Of a DNA stretch of 12,867 nt, positions 6,382-12,867 are shown piece after piece. The first letter of the stretch is position 1; the number at the start of each line of letters is the position of its first letter. This DNA comes from Eubacteriales bacterium (GTDB lineage Bacteria > Bacillota > Clostridia > Oscillospirales > CAG-272). Under the pieces are notes generated by a model. It saw nothing but the letters and a program-made list of their open reading frames with translations, did no database searches and was not told the DNA's origin. The position numbers were made by a program, and so were the translations under genes. The stretch covers positions 1 to 12,867 of the forward strand of contig JAQVWU010000040.1 of NCBI GenBank assembly GCA_028709565.1. The letters are read 5' to 3'.

Positions 6382-6873
6382 ATGAAAAAGAACCCGACCA
6401 CAGTCGCATTTCAGGGCACTGCAGAGCAGGAAGAAATACTGCTGTCAGTCATAGAAAAATATCGCGGAGTAAAAGGCTCAATGATGCCGATACTTCAGGA
6501 AGCGCAGGAGATATACGGTTATCTGCCGATTGAGGTGCAGAAAATCATTGCCGATAACACAGGGGTTTCGCTTGCGGAGATTTACGGAATAGTGTCATTC
6601 TACTCCCAGTTTATGCTTAATCCTAAAGGAGAGGTTTCAATCTCTGTGTGTCTCGGTACAGCATGCTACGTAAAAGGTTCACAGGATGTGCTTGATAAAA
6701 TCAAAGAAAAAATCGGTGTAGAAACCGGCGGAACATCACCGGACGGCAAATATTCGCTGGATGCCACACGCTGCGTAGGCGCATGCGGACTCGCACCGGT
6801 CGTTATTATAAACAATGATGTTTATGGCAGAGTAAAGGCAGACGAAATAGACACGATTATGACAAAATATTGA
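6382..6873 (+). CDS. hydC: NuoE-like [2Fe-2S] subunit of NAD(P)-linked [FeFe] hydrogenase (HydC/HndA type)
   Basis: The 163-residue protein has the thioredoxin-like [2Fe-2S] fold of the complex I 24-kDa subunit. The four cluster cysteines are Cys90 and Cys95 (SVCLGTACYVKGS) and Cys131 and Cys135 (ATRCVGACGLAPVV). The N-terminal helical part (RGVKGSMMPILQEAQEIYGYLP, about 28-49) is also typical of NuoE. In electron-bifurcating hydrogenases this subunit sits beside the flavin subunit and carries electrons near the NAD site. Its stop codon overlaps the region just before hydB, and the order hydC-hydB-hydA matches known trimeric operons. AGGAGG (6364-6369) is a perfect ribosome site but is 12 bases from the ATG, longer than usual. 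An earlier ATG at 6372 is out of frame. Confidence 0.95.
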   Translation: MKKNPTTVAFQGTAEQEEILLSVIEKYRGVKGSMMPILQEAQEIYGYLPIEVQKIIADNTGVSLAEIYGIVSFYSQFMLNPKGEVSISVCLGTACYVKGSQDVLDKIKEKIGVETGGTSPDGKYSLDATRCVGACGLAPVVIINNDVYGRVKADEIDTIMTKY

Positions 6874-6899
6874 CCGATGCGGAGGGCAGTATAAATACT

Positions 6900-8759
6900 A
6901 TGAAAACGATAAGCGATATTATCGAGATTAAAAATATAACTAAAAATAACATATCACTCGGCGGCAGACAAAAAACAAGGGTAGTTGTCGGAATGGCTAC
7001 CTGCGGAATCGCGGCAGGAGCGCAGTCTATACTTACGGCAATCAACGATGAGTTGAAAAAGGCAAAACTTCTTGATACGGTGACGGTAACCCAGACAGGT
7101 TGTATAGGTATCTGCCAGTACGAACCTATCGTTGAAATCTATGATAACGACGGAAGACGGACAACATACGTTAACATGACTGCCGATAAGGCAAAAAGAA
7201 TATCTTCCGAACATATAAAAGACGGTAAAATAGTTTCGGAATATACAATCGGCGCCGCTAACGGTGAAAATGTAACCTCATTAAACGATACCGAATTCAT
7301 GAAAAAACAAAAACGGGTCGCCCTGCGCAATTGCGGTATTATCGATCCCGAAAAAATAGATGAATATATCGCGATGGACGGTTATCAGGCGCTTCATAAG
7401 GTTATCAGCGGGATGGAACCGGCGGAATTGATTCAATTCATACTGGATTCCGGTCTTCGCGGCAGAGGCGGCGCGGGATTCCCGACAGGTTTGAAATGGA
7501 GATTTGCGGCGGCTTCGGTCAGTGACAAGAAATATGTTTGCTGTAATGCCGACGAGGGCGATCCGGGCGCGTTTATGGACCGTTCGATCCTTGAAGGCGA
7601 TCCTCATGCGGTAATCGAGGCAATGGCAATAGCCGGTTACGCCATCGGCGCCGATGAGGGATATATATATGTAAGAGCCGAGTATCCGACCGCCATCTCA
7701 CGTCTGACAATCGCTATCGAACAGGCCAAGAGCTACGGTTTGTTAGGTAAGGGAATTTTGGGAACAGACTTTAATTTCGATATAACCCTGCGTCTCGGCG
7801 CCGGCGCGTTTGTTTGCGGTGAAGAGACTGCGCTGCTGACTTCCATAGAGGGAAAAAGGGGTGAACCCCGTCTGCGTCCGCCCTTTCCCGCTGTCAAGGG
7901 TTTGTTCGGCAAACCTACGATTTTAAATAACGTAGAAACCTATGCCAACATAACCCCGATAATCGTAAACGGGGTTGAATGGTTTAAATCAATGGGGACC
8001 GAAAAATCCAAGGGTACCAAGGTGTTTGCCCTCGGCGGCAAAATCACAAATACGGGGCTTGTGGAAATACCGATGGGTACCACCCTGCGGGAGGTAGTAG
8101 AAGAAATCGGCGGCGGTATTCCCGAAGGTAAAAAATTCAAAGCCGCTCAGACCGGCGGCCCCTCCGGCGGATGTATACCCGCGTCCCTGATAGACACACC
8201 GATTGAATATGACACCTTAGTGGCGATAGGGTCAATGATGGGTTCGGGCGGACTTATCGTTATGGATGAAGATAACTGTATGGTTGACATCGCGCGCTTC
8301 TTTTTGGATTTTACCGTCGATGAATCCTGCGGAAAATGCACACCCTGCCGTATCGGCACACGCAGATTGCTGGAAATTCTGGATAAAATCATTGAAGGCA
8401 ACGGAGAACTCAAGGATATCGACAAGCTGCAGGAATTGTGCAATTATATCTCAAGAGCATCGCTATGCGGATTGGGACAGACGGCGCCAAACCCGGTGCT
8501 TTCGACAATCAGGTATTTTAATGATGAATACATCGCGCATATTACGGAAAAGAGATGCCCCTCCGGAGTATGCAAGAACCTGCTCAGATATATAATAATC
8601 GAAGACAAATGCACGGGCTGCTCAGCCTGCGCAAGGGTATGCCCTGCAGATGCCATATCCGGTGAAATCAGAAAGAAATATGTAATCGACCCTGCCAAAT
8701 GCATCAAGTGCGGCGCGTGTATGGAAAAATGCAGATTTGGCGCTATCATCAAGAGATAA
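6900..8759 (+). CDS. hydB: NuoF-like FMN/NAD(P)-binding subunit of electron-bifurcating [FeFe] hydrogenase
   Basis: The 619-residue flavoprotein oxidises or reduces NAD(P)H on the hydrogenase complex. Domains in order: an N-terminal thioredoxin-like [2Fe-2S] domain (about 25-110; Cys35, Cys68, Cys72); a NuoF core with the FMN/NAD glycine loop GLRGRGGAGFPTG (185-197) and CGEETALLTSIEGKRGEPR (306-324); an SLBB-like segment (about 375-430); a [4Fe-4S] site (Cys477, 480, 483 and Cys523); and a two-cluster ferredoxin domain (Cys571, 574, 577, 581 and Cys601, 604, 607, 611). The extra N- and C-terminal cluster domains distinguish HydB/HndC from complex I NuoF. The N-terminal domain lacks one of the four canonical cysteines. 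Start ATG 6900 follows GGAGG (6881-6885) by 14 bases. A TTG at 6870 in the same frame would overlap hydC and bypass that ribosome site. hydA starts 22 bases after the stop. Confidence 0.96.
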   Translation: MKTISDIIEIKNITKNNISLGGRQKTRVVVGMATCGIAAGAQSILTAINDELKKAKLLDTVTVTQTGCIGICQYEPIVEIYDNDGRRTTYVNMTADKAKRISSEHIKDGKIVSEYTIGAANGENVTSLNDTEFMKKQKRVALRNCGIIDPEKIDEYIAMDGYQALHKVISGMEPAELIQFILDSGLRGRGGAGFPTGLKWRFAAASVSDKKYVCCNADEGDPGAFMDRSILEGDPHAVIEAMAIAGYAIGADEGYIYVRAEYPTAISRLTIAIEQAKSYGLLGKGILGTDFNFDITLRLGAGAFVCGEETALLTSIEGKRGEPRLRPPFPAVKGLFGKPTILNNVETYANITPIIVNGVEWFKSMGTEKSKGTKVFALGGKITNTGLVEIPMGTTLREVVEEIGGGIPEGKKFKAAQTGGPSGGCIPASLIDTPIEYDTLVAIGSMMGSGGLIVMDEDNCMVDIARFFLDFTVDESCGKCTPCRIGTRRLLEILDKIIEGNGELKDIDKLQELCNYISRASLCGLGQTAPNPVLSTIRYFNDEYIAHITEKRCPSGVCKNLLRYIIIEDKCTGCSACARVCPADAISGEIRKKYVIDPAKCIKCGACMEKCRFGAIIKR

Positions 8760-8781
8760 GAGAGGAGTTACTGTTTATATA

Positions 8782-10518
8782 ATGGATAACGTAAATATAA
8801 AAATAAACGGCAGAGAATATCAGGTTCCCAAAACATCAACCATACTAGAAGCTGCACGCATGGCTAATATCCATATTCCCACACTGTGCTATCTGAAAGA
8901 TATCAATGCCATCGGCGCGTGCCGCCTTTGCCTTGTAGAGGTAAAGGGAGCGCGCGGGATGGTAACCTCCTGTGTTACCATGGTAAATGAAGGCATGGAG
9001 GTATATACCAACACGTCTGATATTCTTGCGGCAAGAAAGATAAATCTGGAACTTGTGCTTTCCAATCATAACAAACAATGTCTTTCATGTATCCGCTCAA
9101 CGTCCTGCGAACTTCAGAAATTGTGTAATGATTACGGCGTAGACGAAGATTATTTCACATCAAACGAAACCGAAACCAAGAAGGACGAATCTTCGGTTTC
9201 AATTATCCGGGACAACAGTAAATGTATACTTTGCCGGCGCTGTGTTGCCGCATGCGGCAACGTCCAGGGCATCGGGGTTATAGGCGCGAATGACCGCGGA
9301 TATGATACACATATCGGTTCGGCGTTCGAAATGGACCTGGCCGATACCTCATGTGTAAACTGCGGACAGTGTATTGTTGCCTGTCCCGTAGGCGCTCTTT
9401 ATGAGAAAGATGATACGCAAGAGGTTTTCGACGCTCTGGCCGATCCGCAAAAACATGTTGCCATCTGCACCGCTCCTTCGGTCAGGGCAACACTTGGTGA
9501 GTGCTTCGGTTACGAACCCGGAACCGAAGTAGAAGGAAAAATGGTAGCCGCTCTTAAAAGACTGGGTTTTGACGGCGTTTACAATATGAATTTTACCGCT
9601 GACCTGACCATTGTTGAGGAAGCAAACGAATTCGTCGAACGTCTGACAAACGGAGGCAAACTGCCTTTGATTACCTCCTGTTCGCCGGGATGGGTTAAAT
9701 ATTGCGAGCATTATTTTCCTGAATTTACCGACAACCTTTCTACTTGCAAATCTCCGCAGCAGATGTTCGGAGCAATTTATAAAACCTATTATGCTCAGAA
9801 AAACGGACTTGACCCCAAAGATATAGTGTTCGTATCCGCTATACCGTGTACCGCAAAGAAGTTTGAGGTTACCCGTGAAGATCAGTCGGCAGCCGGAATA
9901 CCCGATGTTGACATTGCGATTACGACACGGGAGCTGGGCAGAATGATTGACAAAGCAGGCATTGATTTTAAATCTCTTGCCGATGAGGATTTTGACGCTC
10001 CGTTTATGGAAGGGTCGGGAGCCGGCGAAATATTCGGCGCGACCGGCGGAGTTATGGAAGCCGCCCTGAGAACCGCGGCTGAAACGGTTCTCGGCAAACC
10101 CCTTGAGAGGGTTGATTTCGAGGATGTCAGAGGTACAGCCGGTATTAAGCGTGCAACATACAAACTCGGAGACATTGAAGTAAGGGTAGCAATCGCGTCA
10201 GGGTTAGCGAACGCCAAGCGTTTGCTTACCAGGATCAGAGAGGGCAAAGAGCATTATGATCTGATTGAGATTATGGCATGTCCCGGCGGATGTATAAACG
10301 GCGGCGGACAGCCTACACAGCCCGCTTCGGTACGCAATACGGTGAATCTGCGTGAAAAAAGAGCCGACGTTCTCTATTCTGCCGACTCCAAAAATGTAAT
10401 CAGGAAATCTCATGAAAACAGCGCGGTGAAAATGCTGTATGATAAATTCCTGGAAAAACCCGGAAGCAAGAAGGCGCATGAAACGCTGCATACAAAATAT
10501 ATAAAACGCGGTTTATAA
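8782..10518 (+). CDS. hydA: [FeFe] hydrogenase catalytic subunit (HydA/HndD type)
   Basis: The 578-residue protein makes or consumes H2 at the H-cluster. Domains in order: a plant-type [2Fe-2S] domain (Cys36, 47, 50, 64); a His-Cys3 [4Fe-4S] site (His96, Cys100, 103, 109); a two-[4Fe-4S] ferredoxin domain (Cys148, 151, 154, 158 and Cys191, 194, 197, 201); the H-cluster domain (about 225-500); and a small-subunit-like tail ending RKSHENSAVKMLYDKF and AHETLHTKY. H-cluster motifs are TSCSPGW (Cys300, Ser301), IPCTAKKFE (Cys356), FGATGGVMEAALR and MACPGGCINGGGQP (Cys500, Cys504). In C. pasteurianum CpI the first two read TSCCPGW and MPCTSKKFE, so two active-site positions differ. Start ATG 8782 fits the ferredoxin N-terminus. 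The ribosome site GAGGAG (8762-8767) is 14 bases away. The maturases HydE, HydF and HydG are not in the window. Confidence 0.97.
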   Translation: MDNVNIKINGREYQVPKTSTILEAARMANIHIPTLCYLKDINAIGACRLCLVEVKGARGMVTSCVTMVNEGMEVYTNTSDILAARKINLELVLSNHNKQCLSCIRSTSCELQKLCNDYGVDEDYFTSNETETKKDESSVSIIRDNSKCILCRRCVAACGNVQGIGVIGANDRGYDTHIGSAFEMDLADTSCVNCGQCIVACPVGALYEKDDTQEVFDALADPQKHVAICTAPSVRATLGECFGYEPGTEVEGKMVAALKRLGFDGVYNMNFTADLTIVEEANEFVERLTNGGKLPLITSCSPGWVKYCEHYFPEFTDNLSTCKSPQQMFGAIYKTYYAQKNGLDPKDIVFVSAIPCTAKKFEVTREDQSAAGIPDVDIAITTRELGRMIDKAGIDFKSLADEDFDAPFMEGSGAGEIFGATGGVMEAALRTAAETVLGKPLERVDFEDVRGTAGIKRATYKLGDIEVRVAIASGLANAKRLLTRIREGKEHYDLIEIMACPGGCINGGGQPTQPASVRNTVNLREKRADVLYSADSKNVIRKSHENSAVKMLYDKFLEKPGSKKAHETLHTKYIKRGL

Positions 10519-10536
10519 TAAAGATATAATTGATAT

Positions 10537-10568
10537 ATAGGGATATAACTGGCATGTTATGTCCCTAT
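10537..10568 (+). terminator. Strong hairpin after hydA, without U-tract
   Basis: ATAGGGATATAAC (10537-10549) pairs with GTTATGTCCCTAT (10556-10568) over 13 base pairs with one G-U wobble and a 6-base loop. No T-run follows on either strand, so it is not a textbook intrinsic terminator. It starts about 18 bases after the hydA stop, so it may stabilise the 3' end or cause weak or factor-dependent termination. Confidence 0.5.
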
Positions 10569-10589
10569 CTTGATAACGGAGAGATAATA

Positions 10590-10615
10590 ACCGGAAGACA
10601 GGGCAGTGTTCCGGT
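10590..10615. repeat. 7-bp inverted repeat before the enolase-superfamily gene
   Basis: ACCGGAA (10590-10596) and TTCCGGT (10609-10615) form a perfect stem around a 12-base loop, about 40 bases before the start codon of the next gene. It has no U-run and could be an operator or a leader hairpin. Confidence 0.5.
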
Positions 10616-10655
10616 AAAAAGAAATTAAATATGATATATAACATGGAAAGATATT

Positions 10656-11780
10656 ATGCCAAAACAAATAATAGATACCGTTCGCATATACAAGTTCAAT
10701 GTTACGGCTGAACAGAAATTCAGCTTCGGAACCTGGAAAAACCGGCAGCATATATTTTTGAGACTGGGTTCCGGCGGAAAAACCGGCTGGGGTGAGTGTA
10801 TTCTGTCAACCAATAAACCGGAGACGAATCTGTTTGACGCCGCGGGCTGCTTCGAACAGCTCCGCGGGAAAACCATAACTGAATCCTTTTCTCTGATCCG
10901 TTCCGTCTTCGGTAAATGGAAGTATGCGTTTACGGAAATGGCCGAATTGGCTCTGATTGACCTGCGGGGCAAGCTTATGGAGCGGAGCGCGGTTGAGCTG
11001 CTCGTTTTGAATGAAAGAAAACCGGTTCCGGGTGTATATGTGATTTTTTCAAATGATCCGGATGAGGTCCGGGAAATGACCGCCGACGCAATATCCACTC
11101 ATCGGGACAGATTTATAAAAGTAAAACTATTCGGCAATACGGAAATTGACCGCGCTGTTGTTTCGGCGGTGCGTTCACTTGCGCTGCGGGAAAATTGTTT
11201 TTTAATAGGTGACGCAAACTGCGGTTATTCCGACGCGCTGGATTTTTCACTGGAAAAGCTGGGCATCCAGCTTATTATGCTGCAGACGGCGGGGCTTGAC
11301 GCCTGTGAAGACCCGGCTGAAATGTCTGTCAGTGACTGGGTTGAACTGCAAAAATTTGTAGACCCTCTGCCGCTTATTTCGGATTATACTATGCGGCCTG
11401 CCCGCAGGGCACTTCGAACCATGATTCCCGGTATGAGCAAAATATATAATATACATCCGGATACGATGGGGTCGGTGTTTGACGCGATAACGCTTGCAGA
11501 AAAAATTAAAGCCAACGGTTCCACACTGATGATAGGCGATGACAGTTTAATCGGACCGGGATGTACGGCATGGCAGCAGCTTGCAATAGGTCTCGGAGCC
11601 GCATGGGTAGAGGCAACCGAAAAAGACATCGATTCGGATTTCTATCGCGAATCGTTATGCGATACCGCAATAAAATACACAGACGGATATTACAGTCTTA
11701 CCGAAGGCAAGCACGGTTTCGGGATAGAGATGAATGAACGCGTCCTATCCAAACACGCATACCAGATACTGGATTTGTGA
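10656..11780 (+). CDS. Enolase-superfamily protein (MLE/MR-like), substrate unknown
   Basis: The 374-residue protein has the enolase-superfamily layout: an N-terminal capping domain (about 5-120) and a barrel domain. Likely active-site positions are the KxK pair Lys155 and Lys157 (FIKVKLFG), metal ligands Asp186 (IGDANCGY), Glu218 (CEDPAEM) and Asp243 (ISDYTM). At the end of the sixth strand the usual Lys of MLE-type enzymes appears to be His267 (YNIHPDTMGS). The Asp-Glu pair common at the third ligand reads Asp-Tyr. The MLE subgroup includes dipeptide epimerases, o-succinylbenzoate synthases and cycloisomerases, and MR-type members include sugar-acid dehydratases. This set fits none of them cleanly. 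GGAAAG lies 5 bases before ATG. The gene is 137 bases after hydA, with hairpins between, and precedes a glycosidase-like gene with its own promoter. Family membership is fairly sure; the reaction is not known. Confidence 0.8.
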   Translation: MPKQIIDTVRIYKFNVTAEQKFSFGTWKNRQHIFLRLGSGGKTGWGECILSTNKPETNLFDAAGCFEQLRGKTITESFSLIRSVFGKWKYAFTEMAELALIDLRGKLMERSAVELLVLNERKPVPGVYVIFSNDPDEVREMTADAISTHRDRFIKVKLFGNTEIDRAVVSAVRSLALRENCFLIGDANCGYSDALDFSLEKLGIQLIMLQTAGLDACEDPAEMSVSDWVELQKFVDPLPLISDYTMRPARRALRTMIPGMSKIYNIHPDTMGSVFDAITLAEKIKANGSTLMIGDDSLIGPGCTAWQQLAIGLGAAWVEATEKDIDSDFYRESLCDTAIKYTDGYYSLTEGKHGFGIEMNERVLSKHAYQILDL

Positions 11781-11822
11781 TTTAAACCATTAAAATCTTT
11801 TTGGTAAATTATTTAAATATAC

Positions 11823-11851
11823 TTGATAAATATAAAGAGCTGTTGTATAAT
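11823..11851 (+). promoter_or_regulatory. Sigma-A-type promoter for the glycosidase-like gene
   Basis: TTGATA (11823-11828) and a perfect TATAAT (11846-11851) are separated by 17 bases. Transcription would start near 11858, giving a leader of about 39 bases before the TTG start codon. It shows that the downstream gene can be transcribed independently of the enolase-superfamily gene. Confidence 0.75.
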
Positions 11852-11896
11852 TTATAAATCAGCAGGATTAATAATTCTTTTATTTGAGGTATCGAT

Positions 11897-12867
11897 TTGA
11901 ATATACCCTCGCTTTCTTATATTTATCCCCGCGGTGAACTGGCGGTCCGCAGCGCAAAGCTTTCCGCCAGACTTGAAGACGTCATATATTCCCCCGACCG
12001 TATTTTTGACAACCAATCCAAGGATTGGCCCGGTGACTGGGAGGGAAGGACAATACTTGCCCTGACAATGCTGAGTATGTCAACAGGCAGGCATCCGTCC
12101 TATCTCGATGAAATCGTTGCCGCTTTGCCGGAGCACATGAACGAACGCGGATATCTGGGCGAAGTCCTCCCCGAAGGCGTTTTTAACGAACAGCAGCTTT
12201 CGGGTCACGGCTGGCTTTTGCGCGGGCTGACCGAGTTTTACCGTTTCAGGCGTCAGGACCGCGTAAAATCAATGATACATAACATTGCCCGAAATCTTTT
12301 TATGCCGGCAAAGAATTATTACAGCTTATATCCGGTCAATCCTGAACTGCGTATCGGCGGCGGGAAGGAATCGGGAAATATCGCCGATACAACGGGTGCA
12401 TGGCAGATTTCAACCGACACCGGCTGCGCGTTTATACCCATTGACGGCATTTCCGCGGCTTTTGAGCTGCTTGGCGACAATGAAATCGGTGATTTGGCCG
12501 AAGAAATGATACGCTGTTTTTTACAGATGGATCTTTCCGCCATTAAAGCGCAGACCCACGCGACACTGACCGCGGTCCGGGGTATATTGCGTATTTATAA
12601 TATTACAGGCAACAATTCATATTTGAAAGCCGCCGAGCGGATTTTCGATTTATATATCACTGAGGGCATGACAGCCGGATATGAAAATTACAACTGGTTC
12701 GGCAGACCCGAATGGACGGAACCGTGCGCTGTTATCGATTCTTTTATTGTCGCAATGCAGCTCTATATAAACACTTCACTTACCCGCTACCTGGATACCG
12801 CGCAGCGCATTTATTATAACGGTATAGGACGCGGGCAGCGGCCGAACGGAGGATTCGGTTGTAATAC
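11897..12867 (+). CDS. Putative glycoside hydrolase, GH127/DUF1680-like, 5' part only
   Basis: An uninterrupted frame of 323 codons runs from a TTG start (GAGG ribosome site 7 bases upstream) to the window end, so the C-terminus is missing. The protein is helical, as expected for an (alpha/alpha)6 barrel. Recognisable stretches are DWEGRTILALTMLSMSTGR (about residues 49-67), NERGYLG, NEQQLSGHGWLLRGLTEFY and, near the end, TEPCAVIDSFIVAMQLY followed by a YNG...GQ...NGG segment. This last part resembles beta-L-arabinofuranosidases of GH127/DUF1680, where an E-x-C motif supplies zinc ligands; here it would be Glu275 and Cys277. The downstream cysteine pair of that family would lie beyond the window, so catalytic competence is untested. 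There is no signal peptide, so it is probably cytoplasmic. Related uncharacterised (alpha/alpha)6 hydrolase families are an alternative. Confidence 0.6.
   Translation, partial: MNIPSLSYIYPRGELAVRSAKLSARLEDVIYSPDRIFDNQSKDWPGDWEGRTILALTMLSMSTGRHPSYLDEIVAALPEHMNERGYLGEVLPEGVFNEQQLSGHGWLLRGLTEFYRFRRQDRVKSMIHNIARNLFMPAKNYYSLYPVNPELRIGGGKESGNIADTTGAWQISTDTGCAFIPIDGISAAFELLGDNEIGDLAEEMIRCFLQMDLSAIKAQTHATLTAVRGILRIYNITGNNSYLKAAERIFDLYITEGMTAGYENYNWFGRPEWTEPCAVIDSFIVAMQLYINTSLTRYLDTAQRIYYNGIGRGQRPNGGFGCN

Noticed and set aside
11785..11805. Terminator after the enolase-superfamily gene
   Set aside because: Only an ACCA/TGGT stem could be drawn, with no U-run directly after it.

Overview
The window looks like a contig end from a strictly anaerobic, endospore-forming Firmicute (class Clostridia or near it). 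The evidence is a full spoIVB sporulation protease, a trimeric NAD(P)-linked [FeFe] hydrogenase, corrinoid methyl-transfer genes, and AT-rich intergenic DNA with Gram-positive-style promoters and ribosome sites. The first 17 bases exactly match the end of an Illumina TruSeq adapter, so the left edge is a sequencing artefact. It probably comes from a shotgun or metagenome assembly.

Left part (1-4182): the 5' end of a homocysteine S-methyltransferase-like gene and spoIVB lie on the minus strand. Divergent from spoIVB are a PocR-domain AraC-type regulator and a small corrinoid protein on the plus strand, closed by an intrinsic terminator. Regulator, corrinoid protein and methyltransferase-like gene suggest a methyl-group transfer module (methyl donor to corrinoid to acceptor). 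spoIVB lies between its parts, and no spo0A is seen next to it.

Middle (4239-6104): a good sigma-A-type promoter drives a small lipoprotein of unknown function and a class I cysteine desulfurase, separated by 10 bases.

Centre (6210-10568): hydC-hydB-hydA encode a NuoE-like subunit, a NuoF-like flavoprotein with extra ferredoxin domains, and the H-cluster catalytic subunit. This is the architecture of electron-bifurcating or NAD(P)-dependent [FeFe] hydrogenases (T. maritima HydABC, HndABCD). A Rex-like operator half-matches upstream, which would fit control by the NADH/NAD+ ratio. The upstream cysteine desulfurase could supply sulfur for these Fe-S-rich subunits, but that is inference. A strong hairpin without a U-tract follows hydA.

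Right part (10656-12867): an enolase-superfamily (MLE/MR-like) protein with an unusual catalytic set, then, behind its own promoter and a TTG start, the 5' part of an (alpha/alpha)6-barrel glycosidase-like protein resembling GH127/DUF1680. These hint at sugar or sugar-acid metabolism.

No tRNA, rRNA, CRISPR array, insertion sequence, phage gene or recognisable riboswitch was seen. No intergenic stretch exceeds about 280 bases. I see no clear case for a wholly new system. The points most worth checking are the H-cluster motif variants in HydA, the enolase-superfamily active site, the corrinoid methyl-transfer grouping and the repeat in the methyltransferase leader.
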